A stretch of 64,000 bases of DNA from Rhizopus sp. PT2906 (taxonomy: Eukaryota; Mucoromycota; Mucoromycetes; Mucorales; Rhizopodaceae), in contig JAMYHX010000045.1 in the NCBI GenBank assembly GCA_025529335.1, forward strand, positions 62,001 through 126,000, in the 5' to 3' direction. The position numbers and the translations under genes were made by a program. Shown here piece by piece: positions 1-11,785 of the stretch (position 1 is its first letter; every line of letters starts with the position of its first letter). A model generated the notes under the pieces. That model ran no database searches. It had not been told where the DNA came from and saw nothing but the letters and a program-made list of their open reading frames with translations.

Positions 1-904
1 GTCCATCTGGCTTATGAAGAGTTGACCAAGATCTGTCAAACATGTGGCAGTAAGGAGATCACTCGGTTCCCAAAGTTGCATTCCCGATTGGTGGAAGTGG
101 TGGCTGATCTACTGCAGGAAAGATTGGAACCTACCTTGTCCTATGTGCAGAGTCTTGTATCTATCGAATGCTCGTATATCAACACAAACCATCCCGAATT
201 TCCTACTGCAGCAGAAGCGCTTAAGCAGCTAGACAAGAAGTATAAAGAACAGGAAAGCAATGAGCGTAAAAAGATGATGCGTCAGTACTTGAACAACGAG
301 ATCGCTTTAAATAGGACCACTAGGTCCATGTCCATTGCTTCTACTGCGTCAAGTATCTCTACTGTCTCGCATACATCAAAGAACTCGACGATAAATCAAA
401 TGTGGAATCAGCATCCACATGATAGAACAAACAGTCAAGAAACAGCACAGACTACTCAACCAGTAAGTTGCTATAACGAAGGAAACAGGTACTGATGGTC
501 GCTAAACTTTTTGTTCTTTTTAGAATGAATCAATCAGTGACATCGATGAAGGATTTAGAAGCAAGAGCACTGAGAAAGAGGAGAGAGAAGTAGAGTTAAT
601 ACGTATGTCATGTCAAACGTTGATTATTTCATATTAACAATTGTATGTAGGATACTTGATCATATCCTATTTCAATATTGTCAGAAAGTCGATACAGGAT
701 CTAGTGCCCAAGGCCATTATGCACTTCTTGGTAAACTATACAAAGGAATCTGTACAGAACCGATTAGTGTCTGCGTTATATCGAGAAGAATTCTTTGAAG
801 AACTATTAAAAGAAGACCCAACCATTGCTTTGGAAAGAGAAAGGTGCAAGACAATGCTGGAAGTATACCGTCAAGCCTCCAATCTGGTGAATGAAGCCTT
901 GTAG
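1..904 (+). CDS. Dynamin-related GTPase Dnm1/Drp1-like, C-terminal part (5' partial)
   Basis: Exons 1-462 (continues from the left), 524-602 and 651-904, stop TAG. Frame is kept across both GT-AG introns. The visible protein is the end of the middle domain (VHLAYEELTKICQ..., RFPKLHSRLVEVVADLLQ...), a Ser/Thr/Gln-rich insert coded at about 300-560, and the GTPase effector domain (YFNIVRKSIQDLVPKAIMHF...). The GTPase domain lies outside the window. Established for the family: this dynamin type drives scission of mitochondria and peroxisomes by oligomerising on the outer membrane. The stalk and effector sequence fits Dnm1/Drp1 better than Vps1, but without the G domain I cannot fully exclude Vps1. 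The gene converges on the next one: only 57 bp separate the two stop codons. Confidence 0.9.
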
Positions 905-961
905 ACACATTTATTGTAAATACTATTAAAAAAAAAAAGAATAACTTGTTGTATACGTTTA

Positions 962-1816
962 TTATATTTCTGCATGTAAAAGTACATAATCTCTGGTACT
1001 GCTACCAAACTTTAATACATCCTGTGGCTTCAATTCAATGAAGCGTGTAGTAGGTATTTGTTCTCCATTCAAGAACGTGCCATTTGTTGCTTCGAGATCA
1101 ATAATAAACGGTCTACAAGCTGGCAGTTAGTCTCCTTTTTTTCTTTTTATTTATTTGTTTGCTTTACTTTATCACTTTTCGAAACTTTCCACTTTCATCC
1201 TTTTCGTCTACTTCTCTATATTGAATAACGGCGTGTTGTTTAGAGCAAGAAGGATGATCCACTGGTATGTCTACAACCTACAACTCTGTTAACCATGATT
1301 CTCTCTTTTACTATTTTTGATGTTACCACTCGATCACGTCCTATTAAATAAGAGCTTTGTCTATGAATATGCAGCAAATCTATGTAAATATTAGTAATCA
1401 AGGTTAAGTGTGCCCCATTTGGATCATCCTATACCAATCTGTTCATCCTTCTTAAACACATACAGTCTCCATTTTTTGTCTGGCTTTGCTGCTTCAGGTG
1501 GTTCGTTATATTTGAGCTCTACGCCCTTGACTGTATTGGTTTCTGCTGCCAATTTTCCAGAAAGCCCAAAGTTGGGTCCTTCTCTTTCAGCAGGCTCTTC
1601 TTCTTCTTCCTTTCTGTCGGTACTTGCTCCTCGTCCACCCCATTCGTGTCTCCTTTGACGAGGTGCATCTTTTTGATCAGGACGATGTCGACGACGGGGA
1701 GAAGGAGGAGAGTGTCGTCGGCGTCTGTCGCGAGGCGAACGTGATCTGTTTGGTGATCTTGAACGAGTACGGCGTGGGGATCTTGACCTTTGGTAAGAAC
1801 GTGAAGGTGAGGGCAT
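962..1816 (-). CDS. FHA-domain splicing/RNA factor, SNIP1/Pml1-like
   Basis: Exons (minus strand) 1816-1435, 1379-1327, 1277-1168 and 1112-962 give 231 aa and close in frame. Residues 1-60 are an Arg/Ser-rich domain (RSRSPRRTRSRSPNRSRSPR). A linker leads to KWRLYVFKKDEQIDLLHIHR and a complete FHA domain: the GRDR strand, DHPSCSKQHAV with its phospho-threonine pocket Ser/His, then IDLEATNGTFLNG. SNIP1 in animals, DAWDLE in plants and Pml1 of the yeast RES complex share this layout and act in pre-mRNA retention and splicing. The FHA match is clear; the precise complex is inferred by homology. The start is the only ATG before the RS domain. Confidence 0.9.
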
Positions 1817-2332
1817 CTGACTTGTGTGTGTGAGATGTCAATGAAAAGAAAAAAAATGCAAAGATGACGCTCTTTGAAAAAAGGTTTGTTTGTTTAACTG
1901 AGCCAATAAGCTTTTGAGTATTCATAAGGCATAGGCACTTTAAAGATATAATCAGTCATTGTTGACTGTGGTATATTTCTTTACTATTCCATAAAGTTTA
2001 AGCAGTGCATTATTTGATAATAATCGAGTATTGGCAGAATGTCAACAATTTTATGCTGTTTGCTATAGAAACGGAAGGATGCGTTATTCAAAGCAACAAT
2101 AGCTTGGATGTGTATAATGAATACCCTTTTAAGTATAAATTAATATTTATCCTCTTCATCACGGGTAACAAAAAAGAACACTTTAGAAAACAGAATCAGC
2201 AAATAGTCTCTTTTCTTTGTAGCCACTTCGTGTGACCTCAAGCCTGTTCTGTCTCGAACGAACAATAAAGAAATGGCTGAGACTTTCGTTTTGCATTTGT
2301 TTCTTTTCTTTTTCTATTTTTCTTTTCTCCTT
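1817..2332. other. Divergent intergenic region (SNIP1-like / Rab)
   Basis: About 515 bp between two divergent start codons. It holds AT-rich sequence and a T-rich leader at 2295-2330. I see no convincing ORF, RNA gene or repeat. Presumed promoters of both neighbours; no TATA box I would stake a claim on. Confidence 0.5.
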
Positions 2333-2791
2333 ATGAGTTACTCTGAAGATACTTATGATTACTTATTCAAGATCATCATCATTGGGGATTCGGGTGTAGG
2401 CAAATCAAATTTATTACTTCGATATACGGTAAGGAGAATAAGCGAAAGGGAGAAACAAGACTAACTATTTAAAAAAGTCAAACGAATTCCTTCAGGATTC
2501 AAGAAGTACAATAGGTAAAGGGCACTTATTTCATGTTTATCAACCCTAAATTATTTTCCTTTTAGGAGTGGAATTTGCCACTAAAACGATCAATATTGTA
2601 AAGTAGTTGTCGTATGCGCGGCTTAAATTTTGACTGATGACAAGCTTAGGATAACCACGTTATTAAAGCTCAGTTATGGGATACAAGCGGTCAGGAGCGT
2701 TACAAGGCGATTACGAGTGCATTCTATAGAGGAGCTGTAGGCGCTTTGTTAGTCTATGGTAAGTCATGTTGTTATTTTTCAAAAAGAACTA

Positions 2792-2826
<35 letters not shown>

Positions 2827-3249
2827 ATTGCTTTAGATATCACCAGGAAATCATCATTTAATCATATCGCACAGTGGTTAGAAGAGTTAAATGAACATAT
2901 AGAGGATTCTATTCCACTTGTGCTAGTTGGAAATAAGATAGATTTATCAGACACAAGTCGTGCCGTGAGTACAGAAGAAGCCAAGAATTACGCATCAAAA
3001 TCGAAAATGATGTTTTTTGAAGCGAGTGCATATGATACAACAAACGTAACTTTGGCATTCGAGACCATGTTTAACCAAATTTATAAAGAATTATCAAAAA
3101 GCAAACTATTGAAAAGGAATACATCACGAGATGTACATGCCTTACCTGTAAATACAGTCAACACTATCCGCCTACGTCCACCTTCTGTTTATAACAATAA
3201 CAATAGCTTGACACATAGTAAAAGATCTGAAAATAAATGCTGTTCATAA
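2333..3249 (+). CDS. Rab11/Ypt31-like small GTPase
   Basis: Exons 2333-2428, 2478-2514, 2566-2597, 2650-2758 and 2837-3249 give 228 aa. The G boxes are in order: GDSGVGKS (G1), STIGVEF (switch I/RabF1), WDTSGQERY (G3), VGNKID (G4), EASAYD (G5). The start MSYSEDTYDYLFKIIIIGDS is Rab11-like. The C-terminus NKCCS ends in a CCX geranylgeranylation motif. Rab11/Ypt31 GTPases direct trans-Golgi and recycling-endosome traffic to the growing tip. Oddities: G3 has Ser where nearly all Rabs have Ala, and G5 reads ASAYDTTNV rather than TSALDSTNV, so this may be a diverged paralogue. I chose the ATG at 2333; an in-frame upstream ATG at 2273 would add a hydrophobic Phe-rich leader that no Rab has. Confidence 0.9.
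2791..2822. repeat. (TA)n microsatellite in Rab intron 4
   Basis: Run of alternating T and A interrupted once by TG, inside the intron between 2758 and 2837. Confidence 0.9.
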
Positions 3250-3530
3250 TTTTCCTTCTTTTCATTACCATTTTTGACAAGATGAATATAGAAGTTATCA
3301 CTCAAAAGTTCCCATAGATGAGCAATTGCATAAAAAAGAGAGAAGCACCCGAGAGATAGGAGTAGTATGAACAAGGTAAAAATTTCCAAAAAGGTTGGTG
3401 CGTACCACAAACTAGGACTGCTGTCACAGTTCGCTTTTTGAAATCAAGTTTGGATGAAGTACGCATTATAAATAGGTTCAGCTTTTTCTCTTTTTTTTTT
3501 TTTTTTCGTTTATATCTTGTCCTTGAGGAA

Positions 3531-6500
3531 ATGTCGTCAAATCAAGGATATTCCTCTATTCCTCGAAATGATGAAGAGGGAGGAGGTTCTTCATCGGATC
3601 CACTCTTACCTAGTCATACCAAATCATCATGGCCTGAACGTGCAGACGGGTTCAAGCAGTTTGTTAAAAGAAACCTTGCTTACATTGTCATTATCTTCAT
3701 CGTTGCTGTCCTTTTGGGAATCGTCTTATTTTCTTCACTGTTGCCTGAATCATCTTTACTGCCCAAAGGACACCAACCATTCACAGTTAAATCGGGTGTA
3801 TCCGAAATAACTATGCAACACGGTAGAGAAAAATGTGAAGCTATAAAGAACAGACGTAGAGAGAAGAACAGACCAGATCCCAGTCGTGTCAAGAACCCAA
3901 GAGCAGACCCTAACCAAAAACCCATCTTATTGAAAAATGCTGTCGTTTGGGATGGTCAAGGTAATGTCTTGGAAGATGTCGATATTTATATAGAAAGTGG
4001 TGTTATCCGTCAAGTCGAAAAGAATATCAGTCTTGACTCAAACAGGGATGTCAAAGTCATTGACGTTGCTGGACACGTAGTAAGTCCTGGACTGGTAGAC
4101 ATGCACAGGTAAAAATATAAAAGAAACAGTTATGAACTATACTCACAAGCAATAGCCACATGGGTGTTGATTCTTGGCCTGAACTACATGCGACAGATGA
4201 TACAAATGAAATGACTCAGCCTTTGACTCCCTTTGTCCGTACAATTGATGCATTTAATCCTTCAGATAACGCAATTCGAATTGTGTCATCTGGTGGTGTA
4301 ACTACCGCTTTAGTCCTGCCTGGCTCTGGTAACTTGATGGGCGGTGAAGCATTTGCATTCAAGCTCCGTCATATCTCTACACTCAGCAATGAAGATATGC
4401 TTGTGCAAGCCAACGTTGACAGCACTGAAGATACAAAATGGAGATGGATGAAGATGGCCTGTGGTGAAAACCCAAAGGTAACATTATTCAATTACATCTT
4501 AACTCCAAGTTAATAGTTTATGCATTAGCGTTTTTATGGAAATGCTGGTTATATGCCTTCTACTCGTACGTATATATAAATAGCCCCCTAAAGTTCATTT
4601 TCCTTTATACCTTGTTATAGGCTTGGGTGAAGCATATTTATTCCGTAAGCAATTTGCAGAAGCTCAAAAATTGATGCGAGAACAAGACGACTGGTGTAGA
4701 GCCGCTGATGACACATCGTCTCGCTTTGATACACCTTTCCCAGAAGACTTGAGCCTTGAATCTCTTGTTGCCTTGTTGCGTGGTGAAGTCCTTTTAAACG
4801 TTCATTGTTACGAAACGCATGATATTGAAGCCATGATTCGTCATTCTTTGGAATTTAACTTTACCATTAGTGCATTCCATCACGCATTGGATGCCTACAG
4901 AATTCCCGGTATCTTGCGTCGTGCTCGTAATAACATCACTGTTGCAACCTTTGCTGATCACTGGGGTTACAAAAAGGAAGCTTTCCAGGCTATCCCTCAA
5001 GCACCCAAGATCCTGTACGATGCTGGTATTCCAGTAGCATTAAAGAGCGATCACCCTGTCCTCAACTCTCAACATCTTGCCTTTGAAGCAGCCAAGTCCA
5101 CACATTATGGCTTGCCTCCTCAAGAAGCCTTCAAGACCGTCACGTCAACTCCTGCCAATGCTATTGGATTAGGTCATCGTGTTGGTTCTCTCAAGGTCGG
5201 TTATGATGCCGATGTCGTCATCTGGGACCGTGAGCCTCTTGAACTAGGTGCCACGCCTTTACAGGTATTCATTGATGGTGTCCCATTATTTGAAGAACGC
5301 CCCATAGAACCTGCTGTTAAGAAGCAAACAACTGCTGTTACCGTCAAAAAGGAAGACCTTCAGTCTGTAGAAAATACCAAGAACTTTGTATTGAAGAACG
5401 TAGGTTATTCTTTCCTTGGTCAGGAACCTGTCAAAGGCCCAATTGATGTCGTCGTTGTCGATGGTTCCGTTATTTGCTCTGGTACCGATTGTTCTGCTTC
5501 TATCTCTTCTATTCAGTCGAATGAACCCGTTGTAGAGTACAACATTCAAGGCGGATATGTCCTTCCGGTAAGTACATAATGATTTCGAATAATGATGAAT
5601 CTAACTATTTAAATTCAGGGACTTGTCGGTGTTGGCTCCCAACTTGGTCTCATCGAAATCCAAGGCGAGGCTGGCACTGGTGACGGAACAGGTCGCCCTA
5701 GTAAATCAAAGGATCCCAAGGATATCATTTTTGCTGCTGATGGAATCAAGCTTGGAACCCGCCATTTGGAAGAGGCCTACAAGGGAGGTATTCTGACAGC
5801 TATTACTGCCCCCATGTCTTCCAACGTTGTTATCGGTGTCTCTGCTGCATTCAAGACTGGCGCTGATTCAAGTAAGCTTGCACAACTATACAAGAAGCAA
5901 CAAGTATACTAACACACTCTAGTTCTTAATGACGGCACCATTATTTCACCTGCTGTTGCTCTTCATCTTCAAATCGGTGATGATGTCAAGTCTGATAGTT
6001 TCCCTACTATTTCCAGCCAAATTAGTTTTATTCGCCAACTATTAACTGAAAACTTGAAGGAGAACAACCACTATGGCCAGGCTGCTCGTGGTGAGATCCC
6101 AACGGTGATTGCGGCTCACAACAAGGATGAAATTGCTTCTCTCGTTATTTTGAAACGCAAGCACCTCCCCAAGGCTAAGTTTGTTATCATTGGAGGAACC
6201 GAGGCTTACCTTGTCGCGCCTCATCTCGCAGAAGCCGATATTCCTGTCATTCTTCGTCCCGTCCTTTGCACTCCTTCACGATTTGACTCAATTCATTGTT
6301 TGACTGGAGCACCATTAACCAATGGAACCGCTGCCCATGTCTTGCACAGCCATGGTGTCAAGATTGGTGTTGGTATTTCCGACGATGGCCTCGCTCGTAA
6401 CTTGGCATGGGATGCAGGATGGTTAGCTGCTACATCACCAGCCCATAACTTGGAAGGTGGAGCAATCACTGAGACGCAAGCTATTCAATTCATAACCTCA

Positions 6501-6638
6501 AATATCCGTGATATCTATGGCTTAAACTCAATCTCTGTAAACCAAGCTAATGACTTTATTGTCTACTCTGGAAATCCATTTGACATACAGAGTCGCATCG
6601 TCTTGATCCATTCCGATAAGGGTCTGGAAGCCCTATAA
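3531..6638 (+). CDS. Membrane-anchored amidohydrolase with two tandem amidohydrolase-type repeats
   Basis: Exons 3531-4108, 4156-4477, 4529-4565, 4621-5567, 5619-5871 and 5923-6638 give 950 aa in frame. Residues 1-45 are a Ser/acidic cytosolic tail. One membrane segment follows (about 46-70, YIVIIFIVAVLLGIVLF), i.e. a type II signal anchor. The first catalytic unit has the metal motif DMHSHMG, then NVHCYETHD, SAFHHALDAY and KSDHPVLNS, the expected His/His/Asp ligands of an imidazolonepropionase-like amidohydrolase. A second unit starts near 5550 (GGYVLPGLVGVGSQLG) and matches the same scaffold, but its HxH is GSQ and its HH is GG, so it looks metal-free. The substrate is unknown; hydrolysis of a cyclic amide or related bond is inferred from the family. 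Confidence 0.88.
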
Positions 6639-6744
6639 AAATCTTCTAACCAATAAATTTTTTACAAATAATCAATAATTGAACTTCCTCCCCCTTTATC
6701 AGCCCTCTTTGTCCTTTTTTTTTTTTAAGTGTACATATTAGATT

Positions 6745-8067
6745 ATGCGGCCTTCTTGTTTGAGTTGGCTATTGTTTGCAGCAGTGCTGCTTATCGCGTT
6801 TGCTAGTGCAAAAGATTATTACAGTATTCTGGATGTTCCAAGAGATGCACCAAAAGCACAAATTAAACGACATTACAAGAAACTATCAAGAGTATACCAT
6901 CCGGACAAGAATCCAGGAAATGACGAAGCATCGCAAAAGTTTATGGAAATAGCAAATGGTAACGTAGAGGAGAAAATTAGAGATAACCACAGAATACTGA
7001 TTTGCATAATAGCTTATGAAGTCTTGATGGATGACGAGAAGAGGGCCATCTATGACCGCTATGGAGAAGAAGGCTTGAAACAAAACCAAGGAGGAGGAGG
7101 CGGTAACCCTTTCCACGATCCATTTGATATATTCTCGCACTTTTTTGGAGGAGGAGGAAGTAGAAACGCTAGACACCAAGAGAGGAGGGGGCCTGATACG
7201 GTTATCCCACTTGAAGTCAGTCTTGAGGATCTATATAACGGCGCAAATATTGAAGTAGACGTCTCAAAGCAAGTACTTTGTGATCATTGTCATGGCAGTG
7301 GTGCACGTCGACCTGAAGATATTCGTACCTGCTCAACTTGTGATGGACATGGCATGATCATCAAACGTGTCCAGATGGGTCCTGGTATGTTTCAGCAGTT
7401 TCAACAGCACTGTACAGCATGTGGAGGAAAGGGTAAAACTATTGCCCATGTCTGTCCTGCTTGTGGCGGAAAGAAGGTGCGTCGAGGTAATGAAAACTAC
7501 ACGCTTCGTGTAGAAAAAGGCATGAAGGACGGCCAGAGCATTGTGAGTATGAAAGCATGAGAAAAGGAGAACGTGTCATATTAATGTCTTTTTTTTTCTT
7601 ACAGGTCCTTGAAGAAGAATCTGACGAGTTTCCAGAAACAATTCCTGGAAATATTGTGTTTGTGATAAACGCGGCCCCACATCCAACATTTGAAAGAAGA
7701 GGAGATAATCTTTATACCACGCAACATATTACATTGGTTGAAGCACTCACCGGTTTCACTAAAACGCTCAAACATTTGGATCATTCCACTGTTGAACTCG
7801 TCAGGGAAGGTATTACTCAATATGGCTTTGTGCAGACGATCAAGGGTCAAGGAATGCCATTGGAAAATAATCCTTCAAAGCATGGCGATTTGTTTGTTGA
7901 ATACCAGGTGATATTCCCTTCAGAAATTGATGAAGAAACAATAGAATGTAAGTCTGGGAGAATATATATATATACGTCAACTCTTATACAATGTCTATAT
8001 AGATTTGAAAAAAGGCACTAAATATCCTACTCATCAAACGCCCAAGCTTGTGCATCAAGAACTTTAA
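6745..8067 (+). CDS. ER-lumenal DnaJ/Hsp40 co-chaperone (Scj1/ERdj3-like)
   Basis: Exons 6745-6958, 7013-7542, 7605-7947 and 8003-8067 give 383 aa. Residues 1-22 are a signal peptide (LSWLLFAAVLLIAFASA). The J domain follows with its HPD triad (RVYHPDKNPG), then a Gly/Phe-rich linker, then four CxxCxGxG-type zinc-binding motifs (CDHCHGSG, CSTCDGHG, CTACGGKG, CPACGGKK), the class I DnaJ layout. The last residues are HQEL, which resembles the HDEL/KDEL retrieval signal. The protein should stimulate BiP/Kar2 ATPase and bind unfolded clients in the ER lumen. The first intron (54 nt) is in frame and has no stop, so retention would insert 18 aa in the J domain. Confidence 0.95.
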
Positions 8068-9002
8068 GAGCTAAGAAGGTTTTAGTCATTTGATATCTTA
8101 AAGTGTATAGAAATAAATAAATAAAATACCTCTTTTAGTTTTCGTTACATACAATGAAGGCTTTATTCTCTCATTTTCAAGTAATAGGTTTACATTCATA
8201 AGTAATGCGATATTTTCAGATGAGTCTGTATTTAATGAATTCATGGTATTTGAATGTTTGTCACTTTTGAACACGGGTTACACAAATGATAAAAGAGAGC
8301 TCACCAGAAGCAAAAGTGGATGGGATATAAAAGTAATACTCTGGTGATGGTTAAGAGAGATCAATTATCCTTGTAGTATAAGCAATATGAATGACCTTGA
8401 ATTAGTATTAACCTTTGAAATGGTTACATAATGAAAGCATGTTTGAAACAAAAAGAAGGCGCATTGCTTACTACACGGGATAATATCAACATATATGCAG
8501 AAACCTAATAAAATATGCTTTCTTTACCAGTCAGTGCTTGGTCTTGTACTCCTGGCCCCCCTTCTCCCGTTTACCTGTTATGGTGCATGTCCATTTAGTG
8601 GCTTGTTAACATTGTTCTCAAAAGATTTACATTAAGAATACATATATATTAAAAATGGTCAGACTAGTATAAAAGACCGTGCAGATAGTTTTCATAAGCA
8701 GGTCAATCATTTTTAACCAATATATTATCTGATATTGTTAATTGAGTTACAGCATTAACATGCATATAATTTCTTTGTTCTTTCCGCCCTGAAAGAAGTA
8801 AGTTTTTACTTTTAAAGTAAATTTAGAACAATGAAATCGAAGTTCTCCTTTTTCAAAATATTCTTCTTCCTCTTTTTAACTTTAGCCACTGCATATCAAA
8901 AGTTGTAACATGTCAAGATAAACAGAATAATGAAACTACATAAGAGTTGTATAAAAGGAGTCTTTCTTGCTTTTCTATCTTTTTTTTTTCAACTTCTTTT
9001 AA
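8068..9002. other. Intergenic region upstream of the carotenoid oxygenase
   Basis: 935 bp without a supportable gene. AT-rich, several stop codons in all frames. A TATA-like box lies at 8950 and a second TATAAAA-like string near 8670. Otherwise I see nothing specific. Confidence 0.6.
8950..8957 (+). promoter_or_regulatory. TATA box of the carotenoid oxygenase gene
   Basis: TATAAAAG 46 bp before the ATG at 9003, followed by a C/T-rich leader. A strong core-promoter match for a regulated gene; the function is inferred from sequence and position only. Confidence 0.5.
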
Positions 9003-10980
9003 ATGATTACATTAGCTGAAAACAATCCAAACAAGGACAAAAACGAACCAGCACCTTCGCCTTCTGGATTTAAAAACGTTCCTGCCTGCGAGACACCCGT
9101 TCAACTAGAGGTTCATGGCAAAATACCTTCCTGGGTCAATGGTGTCTTTTATAGAACAGGTAATTTCGACACTTTCTATATATGGCTATTTGCTGATTTG
9201 TATCTTAGGCGCCGGCCGTTATAACATATTAATGAATAATGGTGATACATTTCATATCGAACATCCATTCGATGGCCTTGCTATGCTTCATCGCTTTGAA
9301 ATATCCGGAGAAACCCAAGAGATACATTACAACTCACGTCATACATCCCATGGTACGGAGAGGAGGTACAAGGAACAAGACAAGACTTTATTGACATTTG
9401 GCCCTGATCCATGTAAAACCATCTTTGGTCGAATTCAGTCGGTTTTCCATCATATAGTCAAGTATAGCACCAATGTTGCTCTTTTGGAGAAAGATCCAGA
9501 GTTTGAAATGGTCAATGTTACGATCACACCCAACTTTCCTTTGGGCGAAAGGTTAGAGAAGGAGACTGGCATTAAACGAGGTGACGCATTGGTAGTCAAA
9601 AGAGACGCGAATACGCTACAGGTTGTTGACAAGGATACTCTAAGTAAGTTATATATACTGCCTTATCACAAAGAACTTACGTTTATTTATATAGAACCAA
9701 TAAAAGCATTTACTTATGGTCATGTCAGCGAGCAGCTCCAAGGACAGCTCTGTGCTTCACATCATCAATACGACGAAGAAACTGACGAGTACATCAATTT
9801 CACAGTCAAGCTCGGCCCTGCTCCGTCATTTCAAACGTTTTCAATCAGCCCTTATTTACCAACATCTCCTGGAGAAAAAGAAAAGACATTTGAACAACAA
9901 GCTAGAGTTCATCAACCTATTTGGCGTCATTTGGGTGCCTGGAAGACTATCGAAATCTTGAAGCCATCGTACATTCACTCCTTTAGTCTCACCAAGAATT
10001 ACATCATTATACCCAATTTTCCTTATTACTACTCCTATGGCGGACTATCTGCCCTTTATTACTCAAATGCTTATCAAACATTCTATTGGGATGAAACTCG
10101 TCATACTCTCTTTCATGTCATTGATCGTCATACAGGTCATCATGTTGCCACTTATGAAGCTGAGCCTTGCTTTTCTTTTCACGTGGCCAATGCTTGGGAC
10201 GAAGATATTGAGCTACCGGGTGGTCATAAAGAAAGAGTCATATTTATGGACTATTGCATGTATGAAAACACGGATATTATCGACGCCAGCTTTGAACTTG
10301 GAAAATCGCCTTCTGGCAAGATCAATCTTGATAAAGTTCAACCAGCCCGATTCGTTAAAGCAACAGCAAACAAGACAGAACACAAGATTGCGCCTTCACA
10401 GTTCCGTCGCTATCGACTTGGACAAGTACCTGTTTCCAAACCTGATACAGAAAAGTGGTCTTCTTCATGGTCCGATCTCACACCACCTTCATTAACAGCA
10501 TACAATAAACGACGTGTGGCTTCTTATACAGTCATTGGCTACGACATCGAATTACCTCGTTTCAATCCACTGTACAACTTGAAGAAGTATCGTTACTGCT
10601 ATGGTGTTTGTGAATCGCGTCATGCACCTTCTTATGCTTCTGGTGCTGTAGTCAATGGTTTAATCAAACTCGATCTCGATCAACCTTACTTGGGTTCTAA
10701 TACCGATCTAGACAGTCCATCAAAAATATGGGACGAACCCGGTTGCTCTTGCTCTGAACCTGTCTTTATACCCAACCCAGATGGCACCAAGGAAGACGAC
10801 GGTGTTATTTTGTCCATTGTGAATTCAAGTACTAACGGTGGATCAGAATCATGCTTTTTATTGATACTGGATGCAGCAACTATGAAAGAGGTGACTCGAA
10901 GCACAATAGGCACATTTAACGCTGTAACATTACATGGTAGTTTTACCGATAGATTTGGCAGAGGTATTGCTGTCAATTAA
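9003..10980 (+). CDS. Carotenoid cleavage oxygenase (CarS/AcaA/Tsp3-like family)
   Basis: Exons 9003-9159, 9209-9643 and 9695-10980 give 625 aa. The four iron-binding His contexts of the RPE65/CCD family are visible in order: ASHHQYDEETDEYIN, PSYIHSFSLTKNY, CFSFHVANAWDE and, at the C-terminus, TLHGSFTDRFG. The N-terminal VNGVFYRTGAGRYNI is the usual family start. The enzyme should oxidatively cleave a beta-carotene or apocarotenoid double bond. In Mucorales such enzymes (CarS, AcaA, Tsp3) feed trisporic-acid sex pheromone synthesis. I cannot tell which of these it is without a tree. Intron 2 (51 nt) is in frame and stop-free. The 3' end is 4 bp from the stop codon of the opposing resolvase gene. 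Confidence 0.92.
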
Positions 10981-10984
10981 ATAA

Positions 10985-11785
10985 TTAACTTGTCAACAAA
11001 TGAATATAATTTTGTCTAAACTGCTGCCATTTATACCAAGCAAGAGCTTGAAGTAAACAATCACTTAGATCATCCTTTTTTGGCTCTTCTCTAAACATAT
11101 CTTTAAGTCTATCGTTAAGTTTGATGACTGAGTTTTCTTTTTCATCCAACCAATTCTGAACTAGACGAACAGCAGCCTGTTTCTTCTTGTAGGTCGTTTT
11201 GTTGTTCACTGTAGTTTGTGCTGCCGCCTGTTGGAGCTCACTTTCCCATGCAGCATCCACCTTTTGACGGCTCAAGGCGATCATATCCAAATCAGATCGT
11301 TTGATGCTATTAGCCGTTTCATACAGCCCATACCAGATCATCCCTTCTATTGAATTAACTCGAAGTGTATGTTCAAGTACTGTCCACGACCCGTTCGAGC
11401 GCGCTCTTTGCTGTTCTACAAGAACCAAATCCACTGCTTTCATATTGTGTTCTATTCGATCCCTTATAAACTTTCTTACAACAGGCGCAACAGTGGAGGG
11501 GTGAAATGTGGTCAATTCGAGATCGATGCGTGCCCAGTCCAAGATGGTAGCATCCTGAGTGACAACACAATAAGCCAAGTTTCGGTAACCGAGATCAAAA
11601 GAGAGTATGGACGATGGTGTTTTACTTGGTAGCTCGTTGACAAGTCGTTGTATAATGTCAGACTTGGTGCCTTGTTGATATATACCACTTGATCGCGCAA
11701 TCTCTTTAAGCTCCACAAGCTTCTTTGTTTTAAATGTCGTGGTCAAGATTTCTGCCAGCTGTTTTGATTTTATGGCCGGTTGCAT
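10985..11785 (-). CDS. Mitochondrial Holliday-junction resolvase (Cce1/Ydc2-like) with N-terminal SAP-type domain
   Basis: Single exon, 266 aa. Residues about 10-50 look like a SAP/helix-extension-helix DNA-binding domain (TKKLVELKEIARSSGIYQQG). The RNase H-like resolvase fold follows: ILSFDLGYRNLAYC carries the first catalytic Asp, LVLVEQQRARSNGSW the Glu and basic patch, and KKDDLSDCLLQALAWY the C-terminal acidic residues. This is the Cce1/Ydc2 pattern. In yeasts the enzyme resolves four-way junctions in mitochondrial DNA. Both catalytic regions look intact. The gene is tail-to-tail with the carotenoid oxygenase. Confidence 0.9.
   Translation of the reverse strand: MQPAIKSKQLAEILTTTFKTKKLVELKEIARSSGIYQQGTKSDIIQRLVNELPSKTPSSILSFDLGYRNLAYCVVTQDATILDWARIDLELTTFHPSTVAPVVRKFIRDRIEHNMKAVDLVLVEQQRARSNGSWTVLEHTLRVNSIEGMIWYGLYETANSIKRSDLDMIALSRQKVDAAWESELQQAAAQTTVNNKTTYKKKQAAVRLVQNWLDEKENSVIKLNDRLKDMFREEPKKDDLSDCLLQALAWYKWQQFRQNYIHLLTS

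Noticed and set aside
2273..2332. Upstream in-frame ATG that would give the Rab a 20-residue hydrophobic leader
   Set aside because: Rab proteins are cytosolic and start directly before the MSYSEDTYDYLFK-like sequence; the leader is only the translated T-rich 5' UTR.
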